Part shown: positions 25,701-37,900 of the stretch, piece after piece | Position numbering within the stretch: position 1 is the first letter of the stretch | Layout: every line of letters starts with the position of its first letter | Assembly: GCA_013398295.1 (NCBI GenBank) | Contig: VZSF01004772.1 | Span: 62,001-126,000 of the forward strand | Source of the DNA: Chionis minor | Lineage: Eukaryota; Chordata; Aves; Charadriiformes; Chionididae | Direction of reading: 5' to 3' | DNA: 64,000 nucleotides | The notes under the pieces: model-generated | The model's database searches: none | Told to the model about the DNA's origin: nothing | Seen by the model: the letters and a program-made list of their open reading frames with translations, nothing else | Position numbers and translations under genes: made by a program

Positions 25701-28700
25701 AAATCTGGGGATTTTTGGAAGTGTGGAAAAGAACAGGGACTCTACTAGTCAGGCAGAGAACAGAGCTACGTATTGATTAATGATGCAGTGAATGGCTAGC
25801 TACTCTATTAAAATCTAATTGGTAGGATAAAAGAATAAAAGATTAACCTGAACTATGAGACTTTCTTAACATTCGAAAAGTACCTTTTCTTAGTGTTTAA
25901 TCATTTTAATATCTGCCTGTAGCTTAACTGACATGGAGAGCTGGGCTTTCCTCATACTTAAAATGTTACTGCAATCATATGTAAGCACTTCCACTGAACT
26001 AAAGAGAAATAAATCTGAGTTCTCTGAAACAGAAGGAATACATATTGTCACAGTTCATAGTAAACATGGGAAGTTAGAACATGCAAGGGAATTTGGGAAT
26101 AACTCAGAAAGTTTTGGTGTTAGGAACACAAAAAAAAGAAGAGGTGCTATTTCCTTTATTTAGCTTCTTCAACCTGCATTTTATTTTTAAATTTGGTATC
26201 TCTCCATAATTAAAATATACATGGGTATCATCAAGAGGGTGAAAGACGTTATTAGGAAGGAGCCTGCAGTAGTTCTTACTGTAGATTGAAAGGTATGTTA
26301 CCACCCTGAAAAGGATCCTTTGTTCTGGTTAAACAGAGCAAACAAATAGTTATAATCTCAAGACTTCTGTGACTAATACGTAAATGTGTTAATACACATT
26401 CTTATCTTGGATAGAAATTAAAAGGAAGATTGTTCTTTTCAACATAAAGCAGACAGTTCATGCAGCTTTATGATTAAGATGTTAGAGACTACCTAATGAA
26501 GTTAATATATCAAAAATAGTGTTAATATTTGTAAATAAAATTGGCTCCAAATCTTGTGTCTAGAGGACAGGAAACTAAGAGCAGAAGCTCTATTCATTTG
26601 TTAATGAAACTCAAGAGAAAATAGTGACATGTATTTTTGAACTGATCTGACTTGTACTGTTAGTATCGTGCCTGATAAACTTGCTTAAGGCACTGTCCTT
26701 GAAAAGCTGTTATGCAACTCACTGGAAGTGGTTTGCGTGGTTAATACTTTCAACAGTAAGTGGTCAGTTATGCTCTTGAGACTTGCAAGCCTTTGTTCAA
26801 AATCTGAAAAGTTTTGGCTTAAACCACAAAGAACAAGGAAGACAGGCAATCTGTCAAAATAAATTATGTATCCTACCTTGGCAAGTACTAAATTAATGCC
26901 CCCTCCCAGATCCACACAAACATCATCTCTGTCAAGGTCATTCTTTGCTTCACAAGGCCTGTCACAGTGAAAACATACAGAGCATGTGAAGTCAGCTCAG
27001 TTTTGTACCCTGATAATGTTTTTAGGTTACACCAGCAGAATGAAATAAAACCATCAAAAGTAAAATTGCAAAATACAAACTCGACCTATTAAAGAAGCAG
27101 CATATATATGCTATATGAGTATTTATAGTATATACATGTATTTATATTACATGCAAATTAACTTTGCAAATTTAAAAAATGGTCAACTAATACAATACTT
27201 ATTTTCTGTGATTTCAGTACCTAAGGGAAGAAGAGGAAATATGTAAAAGCAGAGGATTTATCTACTGATGATTTATTGATAGGCGAGATTCATTAGTCTC
27301 TCTAAACATCATAAAAAATGTAAATGAACTGGGTGTAGCAAAGGAAACTAAGATACAGAGAAGCAAGAGCCCTGTGAATGATAAATAAATCCCAGGAACA
27401 GCAGCCAAATTCAAGAAGGAGGTTTATACTGTGGAATAGATAGAAGATTTTTTGAAATATCTTTTTAACAGCAAGTGAGATCTCAAGAAAGATAAGAATT
27501 TGTTTTGCAAAGATATGTTTTATTTCATCGTAATTTTTTGGTGTCAGCTGCTCATGCAATATAAGGTAAGATGTTTGGTTTTAATACTAACAAAACACTA
27601 AGACTGAAAAGTTACTTTCCTCATAATTCTCCAGTGCAATCTTTCTTATTCCAGAATCTGCCTGGGAAATATTTTTATGACTCATGGACTCTTATTTACT
27701 CATGCATTCACAGAAGAGAGGATTGTTGGAGGAACACAATATTGAAAATATTTTGTCTCAGGATAAGCAAATGCCTACCATTCAGGTGTATATGGCTTTG
27801 GAGGATGCCTAGTTTAGATAATAGCTTGGGACACCGTAATTAAGTGGCTTTGGAAACACTATTCTCAAGGACTGTCACTGGCAAAGAAGCAAAAAAGTAG
27901 TGTTGCCATGACAAAGATTTGACTCTTTGGACATAAAAGATCCCATAACTATTTTAAGATCTGTGGACCCCTGCCATCATCACAGCAAAAAGCTGCCATG
28001 ATGCCAGAAAATCGATGGGCTTGGCATAAAGGGATCACGTGATGAACTAGGCACGAACGTCACTGCTGAGTTTTCTTATTTCCTCTGACATTTCCTCACA
28101 GCTGTGAGGGCTGTGGCAGGTCTGCCTGCTGGATTTAGGAAGAGCAACAGCACTGCCACCACTGCTAGCCATCATGAGTGAAGGAATACAGACAGAATTA
28201 CTAGAGGGGCAGGGTGGGATGAACAGAAATAAAAAGGATGGAGAGAATGTGTCAGACTGGACGCCATTACTGCACCAAGAAATGATTGTTCAGATATGCA
28301 CTGGCTCTGCAGAAAGCAAGTAGGCTTCTCTGTGGAGGGTGTTCTGGCCATTTCCTTGCCTGTCTGGCAATAATTTAGGGATGCAGTTATCCAGAGGTAG
28401 CTGTCAAATTCTGTCACTCTTGCCTGCTCCTCTTCTACAGGATCCTCATGAGGCCTGTGTGGTATGTGCTGGATATACTGATCAAGCAAGACTGCTGGTT
28501 CGCACTCCACAGCCGTGCTGAGACACAGCAACAGGTCTCGGCCTTGGTTTTACGTTTGAACGTTTATGCTGTTATCATGTTACCATCCTCTAGTAACTGC
28601 AGTTTATAGTTGGTACTGTATGATTCTGCCGCTGGCAGAAGAAGGATGACAGAGCAGCAGGCAGAGGAAACAAATAACTGTGGGGTCCTCTTTGGTGGGG

Positions 28701-29283
28701 GTGAGGAAGTGGTCCTTCTCCCATCCTGACACTCCATGCTCCCCGTCAGTAGGATGCTATATTGTCCTTACAGACAAAAATATGAGTGCAACTCTTGCAT
28801 GTGTTCCCTTGTAATTTGGAAATCTATAGTTTCCAGTGGAGAAAAGCTTCCACAGTTTATTAACAGCTGTGCTTATGCCTGTGTCCTTGTCTCACAGAAT
28901 GGAAGGAATAATGAGTGCCTAGGCTGAAAGAGATATAGGAGTCAGGGGCAGCAGCAGGGTAAAGGAAAACTAAGCTATTACAGGTCTGCTGAGTCTGAAA
29001 TGGTACAGTTGCTTTCCCCTGGAGAGGGAACAGATAGTAGTCCTTACAAAAGACATAACTGCCTATCCAGGTGAGAGCTATGTTGTCAATTTAGTAGGCT
29101 GGAAGAATATAAGAAAAAGAGCTAATGGCTGATGTAATTTTGGTAGGTGTTCTTAAGTGATGTATGAGAAGAGGTTTAGCAGGTCTTACTTGCTTCATCA
29201 CTATACTTTCCTTGAGCAAGGGGTCACCTGGAAACTCAATAATATTAAATCCCTCAGCCTGTGTCAGGCCTGAGGTATGTTAA
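22732..29283. other. Non-coding region, no gene recognised
   Basis: No coherent coding signal. Local features are a G-rich quadruplex-capable tract at 23271-23298, AT-rich dinucleotide stretches near 27100-27180, and a palindromic E-box ATCACGTGAT at 28034-28043. The 119-codon minus frame at 28172-28531 overlaps a + frame and has no domain. Confidence 0.55.
23271..23298 (+). other. G-quadruplex-capable tract
   Basis: Five or more G runs of three to six bases separated by one to three bases (GGG, GGGG, GGGGG, GGGG, GGGGGG) in otherwise AT-rich DNA. It satisfies the usual G3+N1-7 rule for quadruplex formation on the + strand. It is far from any CpG island, so any role is unknown. Confidence 0.7.
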
Positions 29284-29390
29284 TATATTTATTACCCAGT
29301 TACTGTTGGGAAAAATTGAGCCATGAAAGGATGGTGACTTATTCGAGGTCAGAAAAATTCTCTGTAGCACAACCAGGAAGAATATCCAAA
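29284..29390 (-). repeat. MIR-like ancient SINE fragment, reverse orientation
   Basis: The + strand shows TTTATTACCCAGTTACTG, GGGAAAAATTGAGCCATGAAAG, GATGGTGACTTATTCGAGGTCAG and CACAACCAGGAAGAATATCC. This parallels reverse-complement MIR ('attatccccattttacagatgaggaaactgaggc ... gtgacttgcccaaggtcac ... agccaggattcgaa'). It is diverged and lacks clear ends. Confidence 0.5.
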
Positions 29391-32300
29391 TTAAACATCA
29401 AAGTGTCGATATTTTAAAGACTACCTGATGTCACGAATTAAACTGATTTTAGTCATTATGCAAGATGTACAAACTAGTGACAAAAAAAATCAAGGAAGTG
29501 GATGGACTTCCATCCTGTACAGGGACTGCAATCTAGGTTGCTGATTGCTCTGTTCTTTGTCAGTCTTTCATTCTTAAATTGCAAACTCTGGGAAGAGATC
29601 ACCTTTTTGCTTTGGATCATATAGTGGATAGACCAAAAGGTTGCCCAGTTTGTGAGTAGGTAGATACTACAGGAAGAAAATTGATAACTGTGATGAACGT
29701 GGCTAGACGGTGCAGGGCTGTTAGAAGAAACATCAGTATTGTTAGATCTTCAAAAGAAACAGAGAACTGTTATTACGTGCTTTGGCAGAAGAAGGAGGTT
29801 TTAATACAGCTCTTTTCTTGTATAATATGTCTGGTACCTGGGTCAAGACATAACCTCAAGTTCTGTGGATCCAAAATACATTTTTAACAAAAGTTCAGTT
29901 CTGTGTGACCTGAAATGTGGGAGAAGAAATCTTTAAACATATTTTCCATGGAAATCAATGCTGAAATAAATAGCTAATCCAGTAAGAAGAATACCTAAAT
30001 AACAGTGAGACTAGACATTCCCACTAACTGCACTAAACCCATAGAATTCCCTGTAACAGATTCTGGTTTTACTTGGCTTTCTCTGTCCTGAAAAGTGATA
30101 TGGTATCCTGATTTCCTGAAGTGGAATTGCTTCTAAAAGGCACACCTGTTATGCTATGAAGTAAGAACCAAGCATTGGCAAGATGGCAAAACATTTCTAC
30201 AGGCAACAGAGACGCCAGCAGTTTTTCAGCAGGTCCTAGGAAACAAGAATGAAAGGACCTCGGACTTTATGTCCTCATTTAGTTGCTTGACTTCTCCATT
30301 ACACAGAAGAGTAAACAGGAAAGGATTATAGCTTAGGAGCAGGTTTGTTTTCCCTTTCTCACGATGGAAAGAATGAACGGAAGATCAAGGTGGGGATAAG
30401 TCTTTCTACACAGAAGAACAAGACGGGGACAATATCGTTTGTATACGGTATTGAAGCGCTTTTTGCATGTTTAGTCAAGACCAGAAGCTATGGACTGTGT
30501 TATCTCTTATATTTATTCTGTTTGTGGATGATGATGCCTAGGTTATGTATTCAGGGGCATGGCAGATTCCTATCTCCAGCATGTTGAAAATTGTTGGTTA
30601 TTCATGACACTGTTACAGGTTTTGTGCAACAAGGAAACTCCTTGGCTTGCAAAAACTCAGTGTGTTCCCAAACAGAAGTTTCTTTGTGTACAACAGTTGA
30701 TGTTCCAAATGTTGCACGATGCTAATTTGAGGCCAAAGGCTTCTGTTTCATAACAAACCCTGGGTGCCGCTACTTATGATTTAGGGGAAACAGGCCCACT
30801 GAAAACTGCTAAAAGTCTCATGTTACCCTCCAGAGCTCTGTTTTAGACAGACTGAGAAACAATCTGTGCAAGAGGTAACTGAGTATCTTTCTGAGCTCTT
30901 CTGTAAGTTTTATGCTTTTTTACAATCAGGTCAACTCACATTGATTAAGTGCAAAAGGATTTTTAAGAGTGGGTCACAAGAAAAGAGAGATGTCAGTCAG
31001 CATGTTCAACTATTGACTTCAGAATTTAGTATTTCTAGCAGAGCCTCTATATTGTGCATAAATCTATGTTGCATACAGGCATTGCATTACTTGCCGTTAC
31101 AGACCGAGGCATGGCAGCTGTTTTCTTGTTTGCTGCTGTGCTGCCCTGGTCAAGGCAGAGTGCAGAAACATCCATTTAAAACAATAAGGTGAATATAAGG
31201 ATTGTAGGCAAGATGTAATTTATTAGAGTTGGATTGCAGCCAATAATCAGGGGATAAACAGCTCTTATATGGCATGCCATGTATTCTTTAATGAATGAAT
31301 AGTGAAGTTATTCCACTTTCCATCTTATCCAAAAGTAACTCAAAGCCTTGACAGTGCTGGCCTTACTCAAAGGGCAAACGTGTGCCTTAAGAGGGATGGT
31401 GACAGGACTTGTCCGTGCTTAATTATTTCTTGTAAGAGGTGCCTCCCACTGACCCTGGATTTCATGTTTTGCCCTGTTCTTAGCTGCCTTCCAGAAAGCA
31501 TTTCACCTCAGTGCACATGCACATTCGTCAGTACCCCATTGCCACTCCGACATTTTGCCTTGAATTTCCCAAGTTTCCTTCTCCTTTAAGCCTTGTTGGA
31601 GCCTTGGCACTCTGGGAGAGGTGTCTCCTAGGACTCTGTCAGACAGAGAGGATGTGTATGCACTCATATCTCCTAGATTTACTTTTATTAGAGATTTGCT
31701 TTTTCTTCTCTGTATCCTTTTCTAACCAGTTGCTATTCAAAGCTGTATTCCTTCTCCATGCAACAAGTGTTTAGTAAATTCCTAAAGCTGTTTTCTTTTT
31801 CTGTGCTTTAAAAGCAGAGGGGTTTGTTTTGTTTTGTTTTTCTGTGAACGTGATTTTATGTCAGAGAGGAATATTTGGAAAGATTTAATAGCCACCATTT
31901 GCTGTTGTTTTTTTTTTCCCTTCTGAAGACTAAAGGATCCTGTGTATATGCAGGTTACACTGCCAACAACTGGTAATAATTTTGAGTTCATTTCAACCAT
32001 CTGCTTCAGAATTTGTATGCAATTAACTGCCTGCCACTTTCACAGAGCACATACTTTGCTCTGTTCTTCCCTGCACTTAGTAGCAACCTCACTTTGAGAA
32101 TAAGGCTTGGTTTAGGAATCTTCCAGAAAACTGTCCCTAATTTGTAGCAGAGGCTTTAACAAATATTTGTCAAACACTATCTTTATGAAATTCAGAATAA
32201 TGTCTCTTTAAATGTACATCACTGAGTTGTACATTATGAGGGGGTATTTAGATGACCTGCTAATCCCAAAGGTACACTATTTACAAGATGACAGTGAACG

Positions 32301-33117
32301 CAACTGACTTTCTCACAGCATCCCTCACTGAAAAAGCTTCACAAGGGTGGTGACCTAACTGATTCACTTTGTGTGACCTTGAGACCATGTGCATAGCGAT
32401 ATTATTCTGCAACTATATGGAGTACAATCTCCCTGGGCTTGTGTTCTTGCAAATCTGAAGGGAAAGACCTCTTCTAGTCTGCTCATCGCGTCCGTCAGCG
32501 AAGATTCTACATTTAGGTCAGCACCTGATGACATACGTAAGGCAAGAAAGAATCTGCTTCTGTTAGGAGGTACTTCCCATTCAGCTAGTGCTTCAGATCA
32601 AAGCAGTGATCCCAGCAGAGTGACCGTACTAATAATCATTGTCAAGATAGTTAATCTTACACTTGGGGAGATATAGAAAATTCTGAGAAATAAGCTCGAG
32701 ATACTCAGCTAAAGAAAAGTGCTTTGAACTGCGTGGCCTCTATTGTATCCAAAATCACACCGTCCTGAAAACAACCCGGTCTGCGTAGCAATATGCAGTT
32801 TTCCTTTCTTCGTCTCAGATTAAATCACCATTCAAATAGGTAGACTTGTTCAATGGCAGCAAAACAGCACCTTTCTGACAGCAACGCACGCCTGCCTGTT
32901 CTTGCAAAATCTTAAGTCCCTTCTTCACAGCTCGGAGGTTGAAAGCAAAACCACTCAATTGTGGTAGAGTGGAAATCTAGACCAAGAGTAAATTTTACTT
33001 GGACCTCCCCAAGGTTCTGGTCACGTGATGTCTCCTGCCTTTCTTCTCTCTCCCAGTCTCTTGGGAAACAGCCGCAGCAGTAGGTATATGTGGCAGGCTG
33101 CAATCTAAACTAAAATT
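29391..33117. other. Non-coding region upstream of the CpG island
   Basis: AT-rich sequence with no supported gene. It includes a (TTTTG)n run at 31822-31841 and a palindromic E-box TCACGTGA at 33021-33028, about 100 bases before the CpG-rich region. GC content and CpG frequency begin to rise after about 32750. Confidence 0.55.
31822..31841. repeat. (TTTTG)n microsatellite
   Basis: Three to four copies of the pentamer GTTTT followed by a T run. Confidence 0.8.
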
Positions 33118-33229
33118 GCGTACGTACGCCTATGTGCAAGCGGGTGTGCTCCGGCGAGGTACCGACGCTTCTAAGCAGTTACAGACATGGAAAAGTATCT
33201 GAGGACGGGTGAAGCGGCGTCTGCCAAGT

Positions 33230-33314
33230 GAGGGCAACCCAGAGAAGGACGCGTGGAGGCTACGCGCAGGGATGCGCATGGAATTTCATACTAATCCCAG
33301 AGAGGAATGAGCAG
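33230..33314 (+). other. Candidate first exon ending at a splice donor
   Basis: A consensus 5' splice site, GAGCAG|GTAAGC, sits at 33314/33315 inside the CpG island. The sequence before it contains the ATGs at 33271 and 33277 in one frame, both ending at TGA after a few codons, and a later ATG (33308) that is open into the donor. If real, it is probably a 5'-untranslated or barely coding first exon. The left end shown is arbitrary because no start-site signal is visible. It could be a chance donor-like sequence in G-rich DNA. Confidence 0.3.
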
Positions 33315-33601
33315 GTAAGCTGGGGCGCGGCGGGGACTGATTGCCCGGCGGCTGGCTGCAGCACAGGCGTTTTTTATCCCCTCCTCACCCCCCGGCCGGC
33401 TCCCGGGGAGGACGCGGGCTGGGGAAGAGTCGGGGTGCTGGGGAGAGGGGGCGGACAGACGGGGTGCTGCGAGCCGGGGGCGCGGCGCCGCCCGCCCGGA
33501 GTCGGCCCGACCTTCGGGAAGGGCTTCCCCGCGCCTCAGCTCCTCACGGAGCGGCGGCCGGACCCCGCCGCCCTCCCACACGTGGGGACGGGGGCGTCCT
33601 C

Positions 33602-33720
33602 TCCCGTCCCGTCCCGTCCCGTCCCGTCCTCTCCTCCCCGCTCGACGCCTCCGCCGGCTCCCGGGCGCGTCCCGTCCCGTCCCCGCCGTCCGCGGGCGGC
33701 CGGGCCCGGGCCCGGGCCAG
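33602..33720. repeat. (CCCGT)n and GGGCCC repeats at gap edge
   Basis: Five CCGTC/CCCGT units run at about 33604-33628, a second short block at about 33668-33682, then GGGCCCGGGCCCGGGCC at about 33703-33719. On the minus strand these give regularly spaced G runs able to form a quadruplex. The assembly gap begins two bases later, which fits a sequencing dropout in GC-extreme repeat. Confidence 0.9.
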
Positions 33721-33721
33721 G

Positions 33722-34620
33722 NNNNNNNNNNNNNNNNNNNNNNNNNNNNNNNNNNNNNNNNNNNNNNNNNNNNNNNNNNNNNNNNNNNNNNNNNNNNNNN
33801 NNNNNNNNNNNNNNNNNNNNNNNNNNNNNNNNNNNNNNNNNNNNNNNNNNNNNNNNNNNNNNNNNNNNNNNNNNNNNNNNNNNNNNNNNNNNNNNNNNNN
33901 NNNNNNNNNNNNNNNNNNNNNNNNNNNNNNNNNNNNNNNNNNNNNNNNNNNNNNNNNNNNNNNNNNNNNNNNNNNNNNNNNNNNNNNNNNNNNNNNNNNN
34001 NNNNNNNNNNNNNNNNNNNNNNNNNNNNNNNNNNNNNNNNNNNNNNNNNNNNNNNNNNNNNNNNNNNNNNNNNNNNNNNNNNNNNNNNNNNNNNNNNNNN
34101 NNNNNNNNNNNNNNNNNNNNNNNNNNNNNNNNNNNNNNNNNNNNNNNNNNNNNNNNNNNNNNNNNNNNNNNNNNNNNNNNNNNNNNNNNNNNNNNNNNNN
34201 NNNNNNNNNNNNNNNNNNNNNNNNNNNNNNNNNNNNNNNNNNNNNNNNNNNNNNNNNNNNNNNNNNNNNNNNNNNNNNNNNNNNNNNNNNNNNNNNNNNN
34301 NNNNNNNNNNNNNNNNNNNNNNNNNNNNNNNNNNNNNNNNNNNNNNNNNNNNNNNNNNNNNNNNNNNNNNNNNNNNNNNNNNNNNNNNNNNNNNNNNNNN
34401 NNNNNNNNNNNNNNNNNNNNNNNNNNNNNNNNNNNNNNNNNNNNNNNNNNNNNNNNNNNNNNNNNNNNNNNNNNNNNNNNNNNNNNNNNNNNNNNNNNNN
34501 NNNNNNNNNNNNNNNNNNNNNNNNNNNNNNNNNNNNNNNNNNNNNNNNNNNNNNNNNNNNNNNNNNNNNNNNNNNNNNNNNNNNNNNNNNNNNNNNNNNN
34601 NNNNNNNNNNNNNNNNNNNN
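33722..34620. other. Assembly gap (899 N)
   Basis: Unsequenced bases inside the CpG island. The length is not a round default, so it may be an estimated size. Open frames crossing it (several of 417-524 codons) are artefacts of undetermined bases. The first exon or transcription start may lie here. Confidence 0.99.
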
Positions 34621-34659
34621 TGCTTTTGTGTTTAACTTCGGCCGGAGTCGCGGAAAACT

Positions 34660-34790
34660 TTGGCGTGCGGGTTGCGGGTGGTGGCGGGGACCGGGGCCGG
34701 CCGTGCGGGTCTCGGGGCGGAGGCAGCCCGCGGGGCCGGGGCAGGGCGCGGGCTGTGCCCCTGCGGCGGGGGGGCGCCCAGCGCCCCACC
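34660..34790 (+). other. G-rich, quadruplex-capable flank of the CpG island
   Basis: Repeated G runs (GGGTGG, GGGGACCGGGGCC, CGGGTCTCGGGGCGG, GGGGCCGGGGCAGGG, GCGGGGGGGCGC) on the + strand just after the gap. G-rich non-template sequence of this kind downstream of a CpG-island start is often associated with R-loops. No coding frame is supported. Confidence 0.5.
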
Positions 34791-34914
34791 GCTCTGCCCT
34801 AGCAGTTTGCCGCACGAAATTCAGTCTTTTTATTATTTTTAAAAGGGCTTCGGCGAAGCGTAACTCCGATTTGCAGCACGGTGTAAAGAACTGGTTCCTT
34901 TAATTCTTAGTAAA

Positions 34915-34927
34915 GGGGGGGGGGGGG
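34915..34927. repeat. Poly-G tract (13 G)
   Basis: A 13-base G homopolymer just beyond the CpG island. Its length may be inaccurate in this assembly. Confidence 0.85.
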
Positions 34928-37900
34928 CTTTCGAACATAAACGTCCCTTCTCTTTTTCCACGGGAATGTAATTTTGTGGTGGTTTGGTCCAAGTGAGAGA
35001 TTTCAGTGGTTTCATTTAGTGCCCTGGTGTCTGTAGCCCGTGTTTGCCTTCTGTATGTATTATGTGATAAGTCCGGTTTCTTGAGGTTTTATAGAACTGC
35101 CCGTATTCTGCCTATTTGACGTGTAGAAGTATTCAGGATGAAAGTGAACTCGTGCCCGTAGTGAAGCAGTCTGAGTACTTCAGAGCACTTCAACACGCAC
35201 TTGCTAGGTCTGACTGGTATGTGTGTAGGAAGGCACTGCAGTAGTGACGGTGTAATTTTGATGTGAAGTTGACAATTCTGTATTTATCTCTTGTAAGGTT
35301 TTATATGATGTGAACCGTACAGTTTAGAGACTTAATAGTAACACCCAAGAGCCTATTTGAATGCTGCCTTACGGTTTGTCTGGCTAATTATGTAAACCTT
35401 ATTAAGAAATCTAGTTCCAGTTTGGACACGACTTGCATATTTTTTTCAGTTGCTTCTTACGTCAGTTAAACCTCAAGGATATTTTTTAAAGGTTGACTTA
35501 CCTTGGAACTACTGTAATAAGAACTGCTTTGTAGACCAATGTCCTGCTTATATGAATTCTCAGCAATTCAGATCAATTCTGGTCTGTTGCGAAGGCAGTG
35601 TAAAAATACTTGATACAGTGTGGTCATAACAGATAAGAAATGCCTCTGTACTTACAGAAGGATTAGTGGGAAATCTTACATGTTTTTTTGGGGGGAAGTA
35701 ACATGAATTTTGGTGAGTAACGCCTTTTCATGACTCTTAGCACTGTCTTTGTCTCTATCAAGTAATGAAATTACAGTGTAGTGTATCTCGCGACAATTGT
35801 AACCATCTTCATGGCTTTCAAGGAAAATGAACCATCGCTGTCAGAACACCCTTAAAACAACTTGGGGTCTCATGGTGATAGCAAGTGGGAGTTAAGCTTG
35901 GTATTCTAAGTTAATATATGGAAGGTTAATATATGTCGCATTGATGCTGAAACGCTAAGTCCATCCTTGCTCAGTCAGTTCCACAGCAGCAATGGCAGAG
36001 CAGCTGTGGAATTTTTTCTTTTTCACATTGACAAGTTTTGCTTACTTTTAAGTACCTGCATTTGGACAAGTCAGTGTTTTGAGTGTGTGTACAAGTGAAA
36101 ACCCTTCTAAATGCACTCTGGTATTTGACTAGGAAGGTTAACAAATCATAGAAAATACTAAATGCCAAGTGTTTTGTCTTTGGTATTTTTAGTGAGATAC
36201 TCTACATGAGCAGTTACAGGATATTTCTGAAGAACAATCACCATTAATGTTGCCACGTATTTTCAACTGTACTTACGATAAATTCAAAGTATATTATCTC
36301 AGTAATTGTGTTGTGTTACCAGTAAACAGATGTTAGACAAAGTACTACTTTGTCCGGCCGTATCAAGAATTTATTAGAGTAAGGGCAGAGAGATGTTTTA
36401 TTAATTGACTTCTAGCTGAAGGAGGGAGGTTAATTTGTATGTGAGTAACCGTTAGCGTATTACACATTAAACTTGTACATGCAGCTGTGGCCCAGGCATA
36501 CATTAAGAGGCGAACTGAAGGACATAATAAAAATAATGCACTATGTGGAGGTTTCCTATTCTGTTTTTAAATACAGTAGTCGTACTTTCCTGTAAGGATC
36601 TACTGTTAGTTAAAAGATACTATGCTTGCTCCGAAGTCCCCCTATCAGTCTCTTTGGTATTACAGTTACTTTCTTTTTAAATAGATTTTCTGTTTCTCTT
36701 TATGCTGGGAGACCTGCATGAGCCTCAGAATGTAGTTGGGAGGGGAAATGGACTGTGTGGTTAAGTCCTAAATGTAAATATTACCTTTTTTCTTTAATCT
36801 CTCAAGCATTCTGCAGTAGAGCAAATATTTTCACTAAAAGCTGTGAACACCTTAAGCGATCTTTTTATATCACTGTCATAGGAGGAGGGAGTTGTTTTTC
36901 TAGGAAATGCAGCTTCAATATAAAGCTCTTAAGAACTCTTATCCTGTGTCTATACTGGCAGTATATTGATTTGATTTATATAAAAAGATCCAAACAGTGA
37001 GTTTGGTGGTAACTGCAGTATGATTTCTTGTAACTTGGGGGAAATCCGTGAAGGCAAAATGCACCTCCTTCTCTGCAGCCTTAAGAATGTTCTTTTAAAA
37101 CATTCTGACCCTTTAAGTGATGTTTATTTGTGTCTGAAATTGATGTAGGTGACATGTAACATACCCACCTGCAGGATTAGTTACACCACCATAACCATGT
37201 TTTTATTAAAATGAAAATCAGGAAATGATGCAACTCATCTGTTCTGCATACAGTCACCATGTCCTGTGTGAAAATTGTCTTTGAATTTAAAAATGTATGT
37301 GCTAGATATGGTAGATTTGTCAGATGGTTCAGCTGCAAGGCAGGCACCCTTTGTAGATATATATACTGTATTTTCTGCAGTTGCTGTTTGACGCCTGTTA
37401 GAGACACCAAAGACACAGTGAAACCCAAGTTTTTACTATATAAGTACAAGCGTACTAGTAAAAGCTCATGAGTTTTAGCTCTGCTTATCAATTTGTAGCA
37501 CTTTTGGTGACTTTCAAAGGAGGGCATGAATGCTTTAACAGAGCACTGAACTGGGCAATAGGGTGGGAACAGATAGTACATGCAGGAAAGCACAGCGTGG
37601 CCAACACTTGACTTACAGGATTTATTTTGCTGAAATGGTGATAACGTTCTCTGTGTTGTCAAAATGTAGCTAAGGTAAAGAATGTAGCTTATTATTGACG
37701 TTGGCTATTCTTAGATAAGGTATAATATAATTTTATGTGTTTTAACCAAATCCATAATGCTGGGTATTTTTAACTGGCTGCTTAAATAAATGCCAAATTT
37801 TCTGCTTCCAGTTTGAGCTGGCTACTATGGTGAGAGAAAATTCACTTCCTACCTCTCCTGTGTTCTGTGGCTCGAGAGTACTTTTGGAAGAGTCTGATTT

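Larger units (their letters stand above)
33118..34882 (+). promoter_or_regulatory. CpG island, likely gene promoter (contains assembly gap)
   Basis: An abrupt change from AT-rich DNA to very GC-rich, CpG-dense sequence marks a CpG island, with CpGs common from GCGTACGTACGC at 33118 to about 34882. In vertebrates such islands usually mark promoters and first exons. The island contains an E-box CACGTG (33579-33584), CCCGT pentamer repeats, a GGGCCC repeat and an 899-base run of N. T-run asymmetry downstream favours + strand transcription. The start site cannot be placed, and a divergent transcript to the left cannot be excluded. Gene identity is unknown. Confidence 0.85.

Noticed and set aside
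30245..30335. Possible fifth MIR-like fragment
   Set aside because: Only a short 'cattacacagaagagtaaacagg' likeness, too weak to separate from chance.
33228..34903. Open frames of 417-524 codons across the CpG island on both strands
   Set aside because: They span 899 undetermined bases translated as unknown residues. The flanking known parts are GC-rich with few stops on both strands, so the length is an artefact.
37177..37662. 161-codon minus-strand ORF, longest without gap bases
   Set aside because: No domain, no coherent hydrophobic or coding pattern, opposite to the inferred transcription direction, and within chance expectation for 64 kb of AT-rich DNA.
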